Assembly: GCA_963971425.1 (NCBI GenBank)
Contig: OZ020516.1
Span: 32,104,199 to 32,168,198 of the forward strand
Source of the DNA: Bryoerythrophyllum caledonicum
Lineage: Eukaryota > Streptophyta > Bryopsida > Pottiales > Pottiaceae
DNA: 64,000 bases
Direction: 5' to 3'
The position numbers and the translations under genes were made by a program. The notes under the pieces were generated by a model. That model was not told where the DNA came from, made no database searches, and saw nothing but the letters and a program-made list of their open reading frames with translations. Below, piece by piece: positions 31,703-43,338 of the stretch (within the stretch, counting starts at the first letter, position 1; each line of letters opens with the position of its first letter).

Positions 31703-31989
31703 TCGACAATCATAGTCCTATAGTATTTGAACAAAAGCGATGCCCCCACACCCTCAAAACAATAGATGCTAAATAAAATCAATCAAAACGGTTGCACATT
31801 TGATCAGCAGCACAACTCTTATCCACAAAAATAAAAGCAAAGTGGTGAAACTTCTCCACATGTATTATCAAAAAAATTATATACACAAAGAATAATACAA
31901 CAATCATTACAAAATTGAGCTGCAATCAATTAATACAATATAGCTCTATCCAACCTAAACTGTAATAGAGATCTAAGCATTCCCAACGG

Positions 31990-32980
31990 CATTAACAACT
32001 GGGTTCTAAGAAGCTTCGATTGCGTTTTAGTAAACTGTGTATTGACCCTATGTCTTCATCGATGTCACCACGACCAAGTTGATTTAGCATATGCTTCATC
32101 TTCAGCACCACGAATATATTGTGGTTCAGTAACGACTTCAAGACAACATCCTTCTGAGTGCCAAATTCCTTCATGTAGATTGTTCTGGAACCAACTCTGT
32201 GCTCAGGAATCCTATCACAATTCTCTTGACCAAAGATTTTGAGAGGATACGTAGGACAATGCTGGAAAAGATATTTACATATCTGCGAGGTTGTAGATGC
32301 CATCATCGAACTCTTCAATGTCAAACTTAGACAACTTCGTGAGGAATTCAGCACAACGTGGACGCTCACAAACTAGTTTAAGGCCTACTTTAGACGGCAG
32401 CGTAGCCGATTGTTTAGACATGCTAGGGTCTTGAATCCTTTGGCCTGCCACGCAGGCTCACAGGTGCATAGAATTCCATTGAGGTCAAGCGTAACATTTA
32501 ACCACCTGCCCTCGAAATTTGATGGGACCCTAGGTATTTCTTCTACATTACTATCTTTACTCACTGATGCCTTGCAGTCTTGGTTTAAAAATGCCAAGGA
32601 AATAAACGGCATTACTACAGTTCTACAAGCATCGTTCGTTCAAGAAGAAACACAACACAATACGCAAAACAAGGGGGGGAGATGAAGTGTAAGGTGTGCA
32701 AGAATAAATACCTCGAGAACTTCATCGTCAAGGTGAGTTTCTTCTTGGACCCCCATAGACCTCAAAGAGGCATGGATGTTGTCAAGGTCATCGACATTTT
32801 CTTTAACAAGTTGAGGGCATGTTTGTGGAATGAGAGAAGGAAGTTCTGGGACAACAACAGCATGGACGACCTCTTCTAAGACTAAGACAAAAGCTTGTAC
32901 GACCTCATCTATGACTGGTGGAGCGACTGCTTCATTACCAAAACCTAAATCTAGACAAATCCACCTCAAGACTATCACGC
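31990..32980 (-). pseudogene. FCP1/NIF-type HAD phosphatase-like gene, decayed
   Basis: A minus-strand frame at 32385-32612 contains RWLNVTLDLNGILCTCE, matching the DxD(N)G block of FCP1-homology HAD phosphatases in the plant LDLNG form. Next, after a break, come CERPRCAEFLTKLSKFDI and then QICKYLFQHCP..LKIFGQENCDRI..KEFGTQKDV, in the order seen in NIF domains (R-P-x-x-x-x-F-L, then WGQ..C, then K-D-L). At least two frame changes occur (about 32370 and 32300). Upstream, 32640-32978 encodes an acidic, Val-rich leader. A possible 89-bp GT..AG intron (32623-32711) separates the leader from the domain, but the phase does not fit simply. Cellular relatives dephosphorylate proteins such as the RNA polymerase II tail. 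Probably a gene fragment carried or left by a mobile element. Confidence 0.5.
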
Positions 32981-33399
32981 CACGTACATTGAAGAGACAT
33001 GAACAAAAGATAGATATAAAAACAAGAGCAATTTAACTCAAGCGGAGCTAAAGTGCTTAGCAATCTCGCTGTAATATTGACAAAAAATGTTTGTACAAAA
33101 TTTGACATTTACAAAAAAATGCTCTACTTGGAAAATCGAGCCTACTATACACTAATTCTAGGGGGTATTAACCTAATGATGAGTCCAGCATATCTCTATA
33201 AGATTGAGCGGGCAACGGCGATGCCAAAGGAGATGTGCAAACAGGCGATGCCGAAGTGCGAACAGGAGTAGGTAGAGGCCCCATTGACGAGTTTGTAGAG
33301 GACTACTGAAGAGAACCATAAGACTGACTATCGCTCCCTTCTTCGGTGGGCTCTTGAGGCTAGGCGATCGGAGACTGGTGTACCAGAGGCGGAAGCTCG

Positions 33400-34990
33400 G
33401 TTTGAGGCTACTTGCCCGCCATCAAATTCTACAACATCATCATCATCTCCTCATGATGCTTTGCTTGCATACTCTTAATATCCTCGTCCAGTTGCACCTC
33501 AATCCTTCTTATCTCTTCGTCCCGCTCTGCTAGACGTTGCTCCATTAGCCTCCGCAATAGGGCCTCTTCTTCGAGCTTTTTCTTGAGGATGGTAAACCTA
33601 GTGTCGAATCCAACAATACTTATAGAGGCCAATGGAGAGCAACCTCTGATGCTGGTGATCTTTTTTTTTGGTTGAGGACGACCATATGACTCGCCCTATA
33701 CAGGAGTTGAACGAGGTCTATCAGAGAGGGCAAGCAAATCCAACTCTAGGAAGTCCAGACGATGAGGGGACATGTGCTGTCGGGTAGCACTTATGGTATC
33801 ACCGACTTTGGTATGCGTCCCGCTATCATGCTCCACATGAGCAATGTCGTCAAAGTCATCACCTGACTCAACTGCCAAGGTTCTTGCGCTTGGGCTTGAA
33901 GTCCCACCGATAGTGCTCCAAGTCTCGTCATCTTTTTCCTCGTCCACTATCCATTTTCCCTTCAAAAGAGCCTTCCTAAGGAGCGGGAACACCTCCTTCT
34001 TGACGTGATCCATCAACCAGGAAATCTTTCCAGTCAAGCGTCCTCCCAACCTCTGCGGCTTTGTCGAAATTGGACTCCTCGTTGGCGCGCGCGATGCTGT
34101 AAACTGACTCCAAGTTCAACGTCTGCGGACGAAAAAATATGCACACATGTTACTAAATATGTATTCTTCTCCACTAGTGATGATTTTGCAGCTAGCAATC
34201 TTGCCTGTAGGCCAGGCAAGACTCTGGTTTGCCAAATTCAACACATGGTAAAGGACATGTTAGACTAAGACCCAATTTCTCCATTGTATTCAAAGGCATA
34301 ATGTTAAGACCACTTCCTCGATCGATGAGTACGTTCGGGGCTACCTTGTCCACGATTGTGACCTCAATCTCTACCGCTCTCACATCCATCGGTCCGACCT
34401 TGGCTTGCACCCTTGCCATGTCCTCCTCTAAGGCTTCCTTCTCCTCCTTACTCTAGGTAATCCTTCTTTTAAACTCTTCCTTAACACCGGAGATATCTCT
34501 AACTGGGACAAGGATATATTGGCCTTCATCCTCTTCAATACTTCCAGATGTCATACTTCTGACCTAGAGTCAAGTTGTCATGATCCAAAATTCCAAACTC
34601 TTCCTCGGGGATTCCCGGACCTTCCGACTTACCCGTTCCCAACTCTTCTCCTTGGTCGGCATCCTCTGTCGAGTCTTCATAATTAGCCACAACTCGAGCC
34701 TCTTTGACAATCTTTGCTCCTTCCTTAGTTGTCCTATCAAGAGCTAGTAAATCCAAAGATTCTTCGCACTTACTACTCTAAGACTCCTTAAAGAGAAGGG
34801 ATTGCATGTCTGCTTGAGACCTTATACTGACTGCTAAGGTGGCATTCTCATGGCTACCATCTCCACCCTTCCTCATCTTGTGTGTCACCAGGTTTGAAGG
34901 AAATTCTAGTTCCTTAATCTCCACTGTAGAGGTGGTATGGGATGGCAATGGACCATTCAATCGTACCTCTTATGCTACCCTCACATCCTG
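33400..34990 (-). pseudogene. Gypsy protease/gag-region remnant
   Basis: The frame 34192-34419 reads VLIDRGSGLNIMPLNTMEKL, a retroelement aspartic-protease active site in which D-G-G-S has become D-R-G-S. Upstream frames (34535-34756 and 34778-34960) are Glu/Lys/Ser-rich linkers, and downstream 33429-33632 is a coiled coil (LEEEALLRRLMEQRLAERDE). Many stops. No RT or integrase follows, so only this part survives. It lies in the same orientation as the gag remnant at 41500-43110 and may be the same broken element. Confidence 0.55.
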
Positions 34991-36198
34991 GTTAGGAAAA
35001 TAAACCAGTTTCTGGTGTGGGTGGTTTGGATGACCACCTTGGTGGTTCTGAGCAACTAGAATGTAACTTTGTTGGGTTTTCAAGCCATCGGAAGACGCAA
35101 TTAAGCAATTATGCACTTGGCCATTTAAAAGTGCACTTGGGTACAACGGCGGCCATGGAAACAAAAGTGGCAAAATTGCAAGAAAAAAAAAAAATCAAAG
35201 AAAAAAAATGTTTTTCAAAGGAAAAAAAATTGAGCTTCTGCAACAATATTACGTACAATCATGGTTGTTAATATTGGAAGCAATTTTTTGGCATTTTCAA
35301 CTAATTTTTGGTGGCCCCTCGTTAATACTAGATAAATGTGTATTTAATATAGTTTCACAATATTTCAAAGATAGATTTGAAGGATTGTAGTATACAAACA
35401 AGCGTAATCATAAAAAAACATACTTTATAGAAGGGTTGGTAGTTGATTAAAAGATATTCTACGTAGTACATAATGCATATAATGGAAGAAACTAAATATA
35501 GATGCTTCTACAAATGGACTTAGCACCAACTGTAAAAGCACCTTCACTCTATAGGATTAATGACATAACGTCTTACACCACCCTTAGAATAAACTACTCC
35601 TACACATACACTATATAGCAATTACCATACACAACTAATATACTCTCATAAAGGCACACTATCTACTCCATAGAATTTAGGGCTGCTTGCAAACGGTCGT
35701 CATCGATAGCTTCGGTTTGCATTGCAATATATTGTAGTATATGAGCCTTTGCCGATTGAAGAATGCAAATCCTGCTTTCAACCTGCACTCAAAATACATT
35801 GCGCTTTCTCCACCCGTTGGCCCCGGACATGGTTCTTTCCAGTGTGTCTACCCATGAAAAAATGCATGCATCTTTCTCTACCCAACTATGGCTCTCCCCA
35901 GATGGCTCCTAGAATGAGTCCATGCAATTTGCATACCGTTGTGCAGAACACCCATGTCCATCAACAACCCCCTTTTGGATGATGGGCCAATACCAACAAA
36001 CCTTTATCTTAAGCCTCCATCTGTTTTTTCCTTCCTCAATCACTTTCCCACATAGAATGATACACCGCCTTTTATTTCTGCTCGATCAACACTCAAGGCT
36101 ACAAATTGTCCACAACAGATATCAGATTGTGGATTAAATGGTGGAAATGGGTCGTGATTACCTTCATACATTACTCCTTCTTCGGCTCGTTCTTCAAG
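34991..36198. other. Non-coding, no recognised gene
   Basis: Includes an A-rich stretch at 35180-35230. An 86-residue Cys/Pro-rich plus frame at 35722-35982 shows no recognisable domain and is not called as a gene. Confidence 0.4.
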
Positions 36199-36650
36199 AT
36201 TATAGTGTTTGAAGTCAAGCATATGGTTCATTTCCTTCCCTGCGTGCAGTGGATCAACAGACTTTGACTTCACTTGGTGTCAAACTTTTGCACTACACAA
36301 GGTCTAAATCCATAACCATCTTGTTAAGCATGATGTTAGTTCCTTGTATACCAATTTTTAGAGGAAGAGAACGGGTGTAGCATATTCAAAACAACTGTGC
36401 AAAGAGTGGAAGTTCGGAATTTGTTAATTCACACTGTAATTTTTTGTGAACTTAATATGTTTTAGATTGGTAATTCAAATGGTCAATAAGAAGGTTTACA
36501 CCACATATTGTTGTGGAAAAAATAAAAGTGAAAAATAAAAAGTTATCTAGGTTTTAATTGGAAAACAAAAAGTTTTTTTTGTACCTTGCTCAACACTAAC
36601 TGACAATGTGTGAAAATGTTTAACTTGGGTTGGTACGCTATTTTTTCAGT
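36199..36650 (+). repeat. Dispersed repeat B, copy 1
   Basis: About 450 bp aligned in order with 40775-41225: gatta(t)a(a)tgtttgaag, tcttccctgcg, agactttgacttca, ttaagcatgatgttagt, gtgtagcatattcaaa, gtcaatacgaag-type and gacaatgtgtgaaaat blocks. Estimated ~75-80% similar by eye. No ORF; nature unknown. Confidence 0.7.
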
Positions 36651-38800
36651 AAAGACAAGAATTTATTTTGACAACATCAAGGGAAATAACATTACTTGCA
36701 AGTATTTAATATCTCACATTCAACAGAGTGTTCTAGCAAACGTGTTTGGATGTGGCCGACTTGCCTGCTCTCCCCATTCGAAATCCAAAACCTTAATTTT
36801 TTTTTTATCAAATGTCCAATTTAGGTAAAAATTGTTTTCCCACTAAAGTCTTGGTAATGCCTTTCTATAGTAAAATTTTCAAAAAGAAATGTTGGAAATT
36901 GGCACCATAGGAACCTGACCAAACTTTCTAAAAGCCCATTTTTGACACTTGATCCTTTAGGGGTTAAATATGCTACACCTCTTCTGCATCCCTAAACATT
37001 AGTGTAAAATGGAACTTATATCATTTTTGACATGATGATAATGAATCTAAATCATCTGTGATGCAATCTTCTGAATCCAAGTGAACTGAAACGAAGGGAA
37101 TCCACTAAACCTAGGGAAGAAAATGAACCATGTTGTCTACTTGCTATAACCGACACCATTGGAACTTATTACAATCGCTAATAAAAAAAAGGTTTGTATA
37201 TCCACTTAAAGGTTATTCTACAAACAACATAGAATAAAAGATCAATCAAGAATCAATCTTAAACTTGTATAAAAATAAATGTTTACCTCAAGATACGTTG
37301 CAGATATTAGCGGTATACGCACTTATGCTTGATGGCGTTCAACATTAAATCACCATTCCGTCGATGTTGTTGAACATGTTTTTCAACCCTTCCCACTTTA
37401 CCTGCAACACATGCATAAAATTAATTCTAAAAACTAAGATACTTCGTGTTGCAATGATAAAACGAAGATACTTAGTGTTGCAATAATAAAAACTCCTAAG
37501 TATCTTCATATTATATATAGCCCAAATTTTAATATAATATGTAAAAAGTTTGAACATAAGGAGAAACAAAGCAAAAGGTCCAAAGTTCATAACTTAAAAG
37601 TCTAATTTTGACTAGAAAACTTGAGGCACAAGGTTCCAACATGGATATAAGGCTTCTATGCAAATCTAGAGGTCATTTCTCTTCCTAGTTTCTCAGGTAA
37701 GCTCTCTTGCAATCGAAACCTCGAGGCCATGTGCATTTTCTCTTCATTCACTAGTTTCTATCAACTTTGTATACTGTGTAGATTGGAGGAAATTTGAACA
37801 TCGAGGAGATTTTTGCAAATTTGTAAACTTCTGACTTTGTTTCAATTTTGCATAGAGGGAACTCCAAGGTTAGGTTCATGATGATTGAAGTTTAGTCAGA
37901 TTCACGACAGTGTTAGGTGAATACCAATATTTGAATACACAAATGACGACACCAACTTGAGTATGTACAAAATTGCAAATTCAACAAAATTGAATGAATA
38001 TACATGTAGCAGTCAACTACACTAATGATGATATTTAGTGTTATGGCACCAATAGTGTAACTACCCCTATGACCTGACTTTCACTAAATGTCAATTTGTT
38101 TACATTTAGTGTTTTAATGTCAAAAAATCAGTCTAACAAAATTGCTCATAACTTTTGCATCACAACGAATTAGAAGATGTACCATATACCGATGGAATCT
38201 CCTTGAAAAACACATTGGTTGGTCACCTCACTTGATAGAATTGGTGCGAAATTGATAAAGATATGCCTCCTCAAACTTTCAACCAAAACTCAAGAAATCT
38301 GCCCAAAAATATTCACTATAACTTTTTATTTAAGACGAATTTGAAGATGGGTAAGATTCCATTGGAAGCGTCTTTTCAAATCAGTTTTGATAGGCACCAG
38401 AAACTCTAAAATTGGACAAAAACTGCCTCCAAAATCATCATTTGAAATTCCAACCCTAAAAAAATCAGCCCAACATGGAAGGTTTGCTTTTGACATGTGG
38501 CGAGATTTGGGTGACTTGCAATGAAATGTGGCATATGACATTGTTACATAACTAACATTAAATGTCAATATGTTGAAATGTAATAAGGGCAAAAGTTATA
38601 GAAATTGACAATTAGTGTTTAAATTGACATTTAATGTTGTTACATTAGTAGGGTAATTGACATTTAGCGTTCAAGTTCGTAATTAGTGTTGCGAACACTA
38701 AATATCATTAGTGTAGTGAGTTCAGCCTTTGTTCAACTGAAATAAATACACCAATACCACACAGAATTGAAGTCAAGAGAGTAGCTAATAGTATGGCACT
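36651..38800. other. Non-coding, AT-rich, no recognised gene
   Basis: About 2.1 kb. 38000-38720 repeats short phrases such as gacatttagtgtt and aaatgtcaat on both strands, in low-level internal repetition without a clear unit. The 80-90 residue frames show no domain. Confidence 0.45.
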
Positions 38801-38824
38801 AAATCCTCAGTACGGCACATCAAC

Positions 38825-38905
38825 GCAGTACCTGAAACCCTAGCTGCCACACCCAAGCATCCAAACCCTAGCCGCCACATCCAGGCACCCAAACCCTAGC
38901 CGCCG
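38825..38905 (+). promoter_or_regulatory. Cluster of AAACCCTA teloboxes
   Basis: Three copies of aaaccctagc(c/t)gcca within ~65 bases (38837, 38862 and 38891 regions). AAACCCTA matches the plant telomere unit and the telobox found in promoters and 5' leaders of plant growth and translation genes. Here it opens the GC-rich island; no gene follows that I recognise. Confidence 0.5.
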
Positions 38906-38948
38906 ATCCCATGGAATTTACGCAACACGTCATGGAGTAACCATAGAC

Positions 38949-38974
38949 TGGAGGTGTGCGCGCGCACACCTCCA
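38949..38974. repeat. Perfect 26-bp palindrome with GTGCGCGC core, left
   Basis: tggaggtgtgcgc joined to its exact reverse complement. The alternating purine-pyrimidine core can adopt Z-DNA. A near-identical palindrome lies at 40397-40420 on the other side of the GC-rich island. Confidence 0.93.
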
Positions 38975-39062
38975 ACTGCTGGTGCTCCTCCATCCATCCA
39001 AAAAACATCCAGGCTAAAAACCCATTCGTGAGTTTTCATCGCGTGCCACCATTACATCAAAG

Positions 39063-39408
39063 CCCTAAAACGAGGCGCAGCGACCGTCGCGGCAGCCCTC
39101 GTTGCGGCTTAGGCGCGGCGCAGGCACGAGGTCGGNNNNNNNNNNNNNNNNNNNNNNNNNNNNNNNNNNNNNNNNNNNNNNNNNNNNNNNNNNNNNNNNN
39201 NNNNNNNNNNNNNNNNNNNNNNNNNNNNNNNNNNNNNNNNNNNNNNNNNNNNNNNNNNNNNNNNNNNNNNNNNNNNNNNNNNNNNNNNNNNNNNNNNNNN
39301 NNNNNNNNNNNNNNNNNNNNNNNNNNNNNNNNNNNCCCTAAAACGAGGCGCAGCGACCGTCGCAGCAGCCCTCGTTGCGGCTTAGGCGCGGCGCAGGCAC
39401 GAGGTCGG
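39063..39408. other. 200-N assembly gap between two copies of the same 73 bp
   Basis: 39136-39335 is a run of 200 N. 39063-39135 (ccctaaaacgag...gaggtcgg) recurs at 39336-39408 with one mismatch (gcggcag against gcagcag). The likeliest explanation is two contig ends that overlap but were not merged. Any frame read through the N run is meaningless. Confidence 0.9.
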
Positions 39409-40090
39409 AGGCGCGCACCACCAGGTCGCAGGTCGCAGATGCCGCGCACCAAATCGCAGATGGCGCGCACACGATCAGCGATGGGGTGCGTCCAGGTCAT
39501 GTGCGGGGCGCACACGATGACGATCACGATCGCAGGTGGTCGTAGGCATGAAGACGATCACGACAGACGCAGATGGCCGTAGACGATTACGATCGCAGGT
39601 CGCGCAGTGATAGTGGTGTTCGTAGGTGCAGAACGCTGGTGCAGAACGCTACGTGCAGGTGCAGAACGTGGTCGCAGTGTTCGCAGGTGATCGTGGCCGC
39701 GGTGTGTGCACACAGAACGTGGTCGCAGGTGCATGGTCGCAGGACGCTGGACGTTCACGTAGGTGCGTGGACGTTCTGCATGGTCGCAGGTGCAGAACGT
39801 GATCGCAGGTGATCGAGGTTCGCAGAAGGTGATCGCAGATGATCGTGGTTAGTAGGTGATCGTGGTCGTGGTGTGCAGAACGCTACGTGCAGGTGTTCGT
39901 GGTCGCAGATGATGCACCTGCGATCGTGCAGATCGTGGTCGCTGGTGCAGAACGCTGGTGTAGATCGCAGGTGCATGGTCGCAGGAGCACGAGGGCGTAA
40001 TCGTGATCGTGAACTGTACACCTGCATTGTGCAACACCTGCGATCGTCAACAGGTCGCGCACCTCAAACACCGCGATCACGTAGGCCCGC
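39409..40090 (+). repeat. Degenerate GC-rich tandem repeats
   Basis: Irregular repeats of ggtcgcaggtgcag, gcagaacgctggtgcag, gtggtcgcag and gatcgcaggtgatcg. Unit boundaries vary, typically 12-24 bases. Frames on either strand translate into Arg/His/Ser-rich low complexity and are not genes. Confidence 0.75.
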
Positions 40091-40396
40091 GAACCCCTGC
40101 CGCCATGCTTGAGCTTCCCGTCATGCTTGCGCTTCCTGTACGCGCGAACCCCTGTCGAGACGCCGACGTTCTGTACGCGCGAACCCTGCAACAACCCCAC
40201 GACGAGAAACCCTACCCCTGCGCATGCTTGCGCTGCCCACCCCGTCACTGACGCCGTTGAATCCAACCTCAACCTCACTCACCTCAAACTCTCACCATCT
40301 CCTACTCTCTTCCAAACCCACAAGCGTCACACAAGCCTCTCCCTCCTCCAAACCCTCTCTGTCACACTCACAGCAGCCTCCCTCACACCTACTGCC

Positions 40397-40420
40397 AGGG
40401 GTGTGCGCGCGCACACCCCT
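40397..40420. repeat. Perfect 24-bp palindrome with GTGCGCGC core, right
   Basis: aggggtgtgcgc joined to its exact reverse complement. It shares the central 16 bases, gtgtgcgcgcgcacac, with the left palindrome. Flanking repeats of gatacccTc follow at 40430-40610. Confidence 0.93.
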
Positions 40421-40774
40421 CGTAGGACTACCCCAAAGCTGAAGGATTGATATCCTTCATACCCTCATTTCCAAAACCCTAATACTAAACCCTAATTGAT
40501 ACCCTCAATTGATACCTAGATTGTAAACCACGTATTGGTACTTCGAACTCATACCCTGGTGGTGATACCCTCGCTATTGATACCCAAAGTACCTTGATCC
40601 ATAAATGATGTTGAGAATATCTCAATTAAAAATCGTTAAAAATGCTTGTTTTAGTGCATTTAGCAAAGAAGACAAAATAAAGTTTTTTTGTAGTTCAAAC
40701 CGTAGGATCTCAATCCTTACTTATTAAATAATGCACTCACAAAATTTCATAAAGTCTTACCGCACGGATTGAAA

Positions 40775-41290
40775 GATTATAATGTTTGAAGTAGAGAAAA
40801 GGCTCATTTTCTTCCCTGCGTTTGCTGGATCAGCAGACTTTGACTTCAATTAGTGTCCAATTTTTGCACTAGAAAAGGTCTTAATTAATTACCATAATGT
40901 TAAGCATGATGTTAGTTTGTTTTATACCAATTTTGAGAGGTAGAGAAGGAGTGTAGCATATTCAAAAAAATTGTGCAATGAGTGGAGGTTCAAAAATTCT
41001 CAATTCACGTTATATTTTTTTGTGAACTCGATATTGTTTTAAATGAGAATCCAAATGGTCAATACGAAGTTTTACATCACATAATGCCGTAGGAAAAATC
41101 AAAAGTGAATCATACAAAGATCTCAAAGTTTTATGTGGAAAGGTAGAAGTGTTTTTGGTACCTTGGCCAAAAATGTGTGACAATGTGTGAAAATAATTGA
41201 CTTGGATTAACATGCTATTTCACCAAAGAACTAACAACATGCTTAACACGATGGTATTGGATTTATATCTTGTGTAGTGCAAAAATTTAT
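40775..41290 (+). repeat. Dispersed repeat B, copy 2, with inverted piece
   Basis: 40775-41225 matches 36199-36650 directly. It is followed at 41235-41286 by about 50 bp in reverse (aacatgcttaacacgatgg..tttttgcac read on the other strand), corresponding to 36285-36335. A direct piece resumes at about 41292-41340 (gaggtagacaagggctgtagcat). Rearranged repeat, nature unknown. Confidence 0.65.
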
Positions 41291-41499
41291 AGAGGTAGAC
41301 AAGGGCTGTAGCATGTTCAAAAAAATTGTGCAATGACACGACAAACAACAAAATTTTGTGACAAAAAACATACTCAACTTTTGCCAAATTTTGATTTTTA
41401 AAAAAAGTTATGAGCAAATAACTTGCGGCTTTCAACCAACAACCAGTGCACTTGGCTAAGTGCATAATTGCTTAATTGCGTGTTTCGGGTGGATGGTGA

Positions 41500-43110
41500 T
41501 TCTGCCTCAAATCTTTGTAGTTATAGTACAGAATAGGCCGCCTCAAATCCCTCTGATCTTTGCCTGGAGGGCGCCTCTGACCTCTCATGTTGTCTTGTGC
41601 GTTCTAATATGGATTTATTACCGTGGGTGGTAATTGAATAAACCTATCCAATTGTCTATAATCTTGGATGGGGTAGTTTCCTCCATAGTTACCACAAGGC
41701 CACAGTTGGCCTTCGTCTCAACACTGACCCGGCTCATGCCACCTCCTACAAAACTCATGGTAAATATTTCGAGGTCGTCCACCTCCTCCATAACTTTGGT
41801 AACCTCCTTGGTAACCCCCTTGTCGTTGTTAAGGACCTCTATATCTCCGATAACTTTGGGGAGGCTGATAGAATTCAAATGGTGGAGGTCCTTGAGCCTT
41901 TAAACAACTCTAAGGAGTAGAATACCCACTCTGACCACACGTGGTGCACCAGACACCTGAGTAATGATTTCCAGACTCAATTCTAGACGGTAAGGCATTA
42001 GGATTCTGATTTTTTACCATACACAACATCTGCTATGATAGAGCTTGTATCTGTTTCATTACCAAATCTTTAATCCTTCATGGCCGGCCTCGATCTTCTT
42101 CTCCAATTCTTTCACTCTCTTTTCCAATCGGGGAGCGGTCAAAGCCAACATTGGCTCAGGTACCTTGGTCTCCCAGGATGCCAAATCATGGTGAGCTCGC
42201 CTGGGATAGTCGTGAGAGCTTAAAGCTCTTTGACTTGGCACCACCTCCATGACTATGGGTTTGAGAGGAACAAACTAAGGAATCAATTTATCTTCCTTCC
42301 TCCATAACCTCTTGTAGTTTCTCTCTAAGGCATCCACTACCCAAGCCGTAGTCTTGGCATACTCTAGAGTGATAGGATTCCTCCAAGACTATACAAATCT
42401 ACTCCAACCGCTGGATATATGTTTCCATTGCCTCTCCTCTTTCTTGTTTTATCGCGGCCAAGGCACGTAGAGCATTACTATGTCCAACATCAGGCATAAA
42501 GTGATTCAGATAGGCCACCTGGAGCTGAGGCCAATGACAAAGTGACCCTCGTCATGGTCCCTTTACCAATTGTAGGCTTCACCATGCAATGTTGTAAAAA
42601 ACCACATCAAATAGTAGCCTTCACTGGTAATCAATGAGATTGTGAGGATCTCGATATACTTCTCCACGTGAAGAGTAGGATCTTCATCCTTTGAGCCATA
42701 GAACTTCGATAGGTGTGTGGGGATGTTGGCTGCCAATGGTCCACAAGGGACTACAATTGGCAACCCTCAGGGTCTCACCAAAGAATTGATGGCTGGAGGT
42801 CTCTCTGCCATCTTGTAAAAAACAACTTTGGCTATGGGCTCAAAACTAAGGGTCCTCCAGGTGCTGATGTGTCTTCAAGCTCTATGGTTACAAACAGGTT
42901 CTCCTCCGTATCACCTAATCCTACTCCTTTGACTGATGTCCCACCTGCTTTGTGAGCTCCAACCAATCCTTCATCCACCAACACCTTGTCTAGTCTTCTC
43001 TTGGTAATTCCTCCAATGGATTCCTATGAAGTCACACTGTCAAAAGGGGATTTCAGTTGAATCCCTTTTCTGGTATCTACTGCTTTATCCACACGTCTGG
43101 CCACCCTCTG
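41500..43110 (-). pseudogene. Gypsy gag remnant
   Basis: The frame 42563-42763 contains NIPTHLSKFYGSKDEDPTLH and VEKYIEILTISLITSEGYYL, the start of a plant gypsy gag capsid domain with the DP.LHVE motif. Further along the minus strand, 42059-42250 gives a coiled-coil segment (APRLEKRVKELEKKIEAG). A Gly/Tyr-rich stretch (GGYQGGYQSYGGGGRPRN) follows near 41820-41760, as before the zinc knuckle of such gags. Many stops and shifts; no pol was found adjacent. Confidence 0.6.
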
Positions 43111-43338
43111 AAGTCCTTGGCTCAAGTCTGGGTGATGGGACCTAGTCCTTAAAAACATCTAAACGTCCTCACTTGACTTTCTCTCATTACCTTCCACCCC
43201 AATATTTTTTCAAAGCAAATTTTTAAGAAAAATTCTTAGTGATCTAGCCTACTCTCAGTTGGGTAGGGAACACAAGCCACCAAGAGTAGATTTCATAGGT
43301 AATGACAATGCTTTCACAAGGGCAAACCGACCCGCTTC

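Noticed and set aside
38956-39582. Long frames on both strands crossing the N run
   Set aside because: The 200 N are an unknown sequence and the flanks are repeats; no real protein can be inferred.
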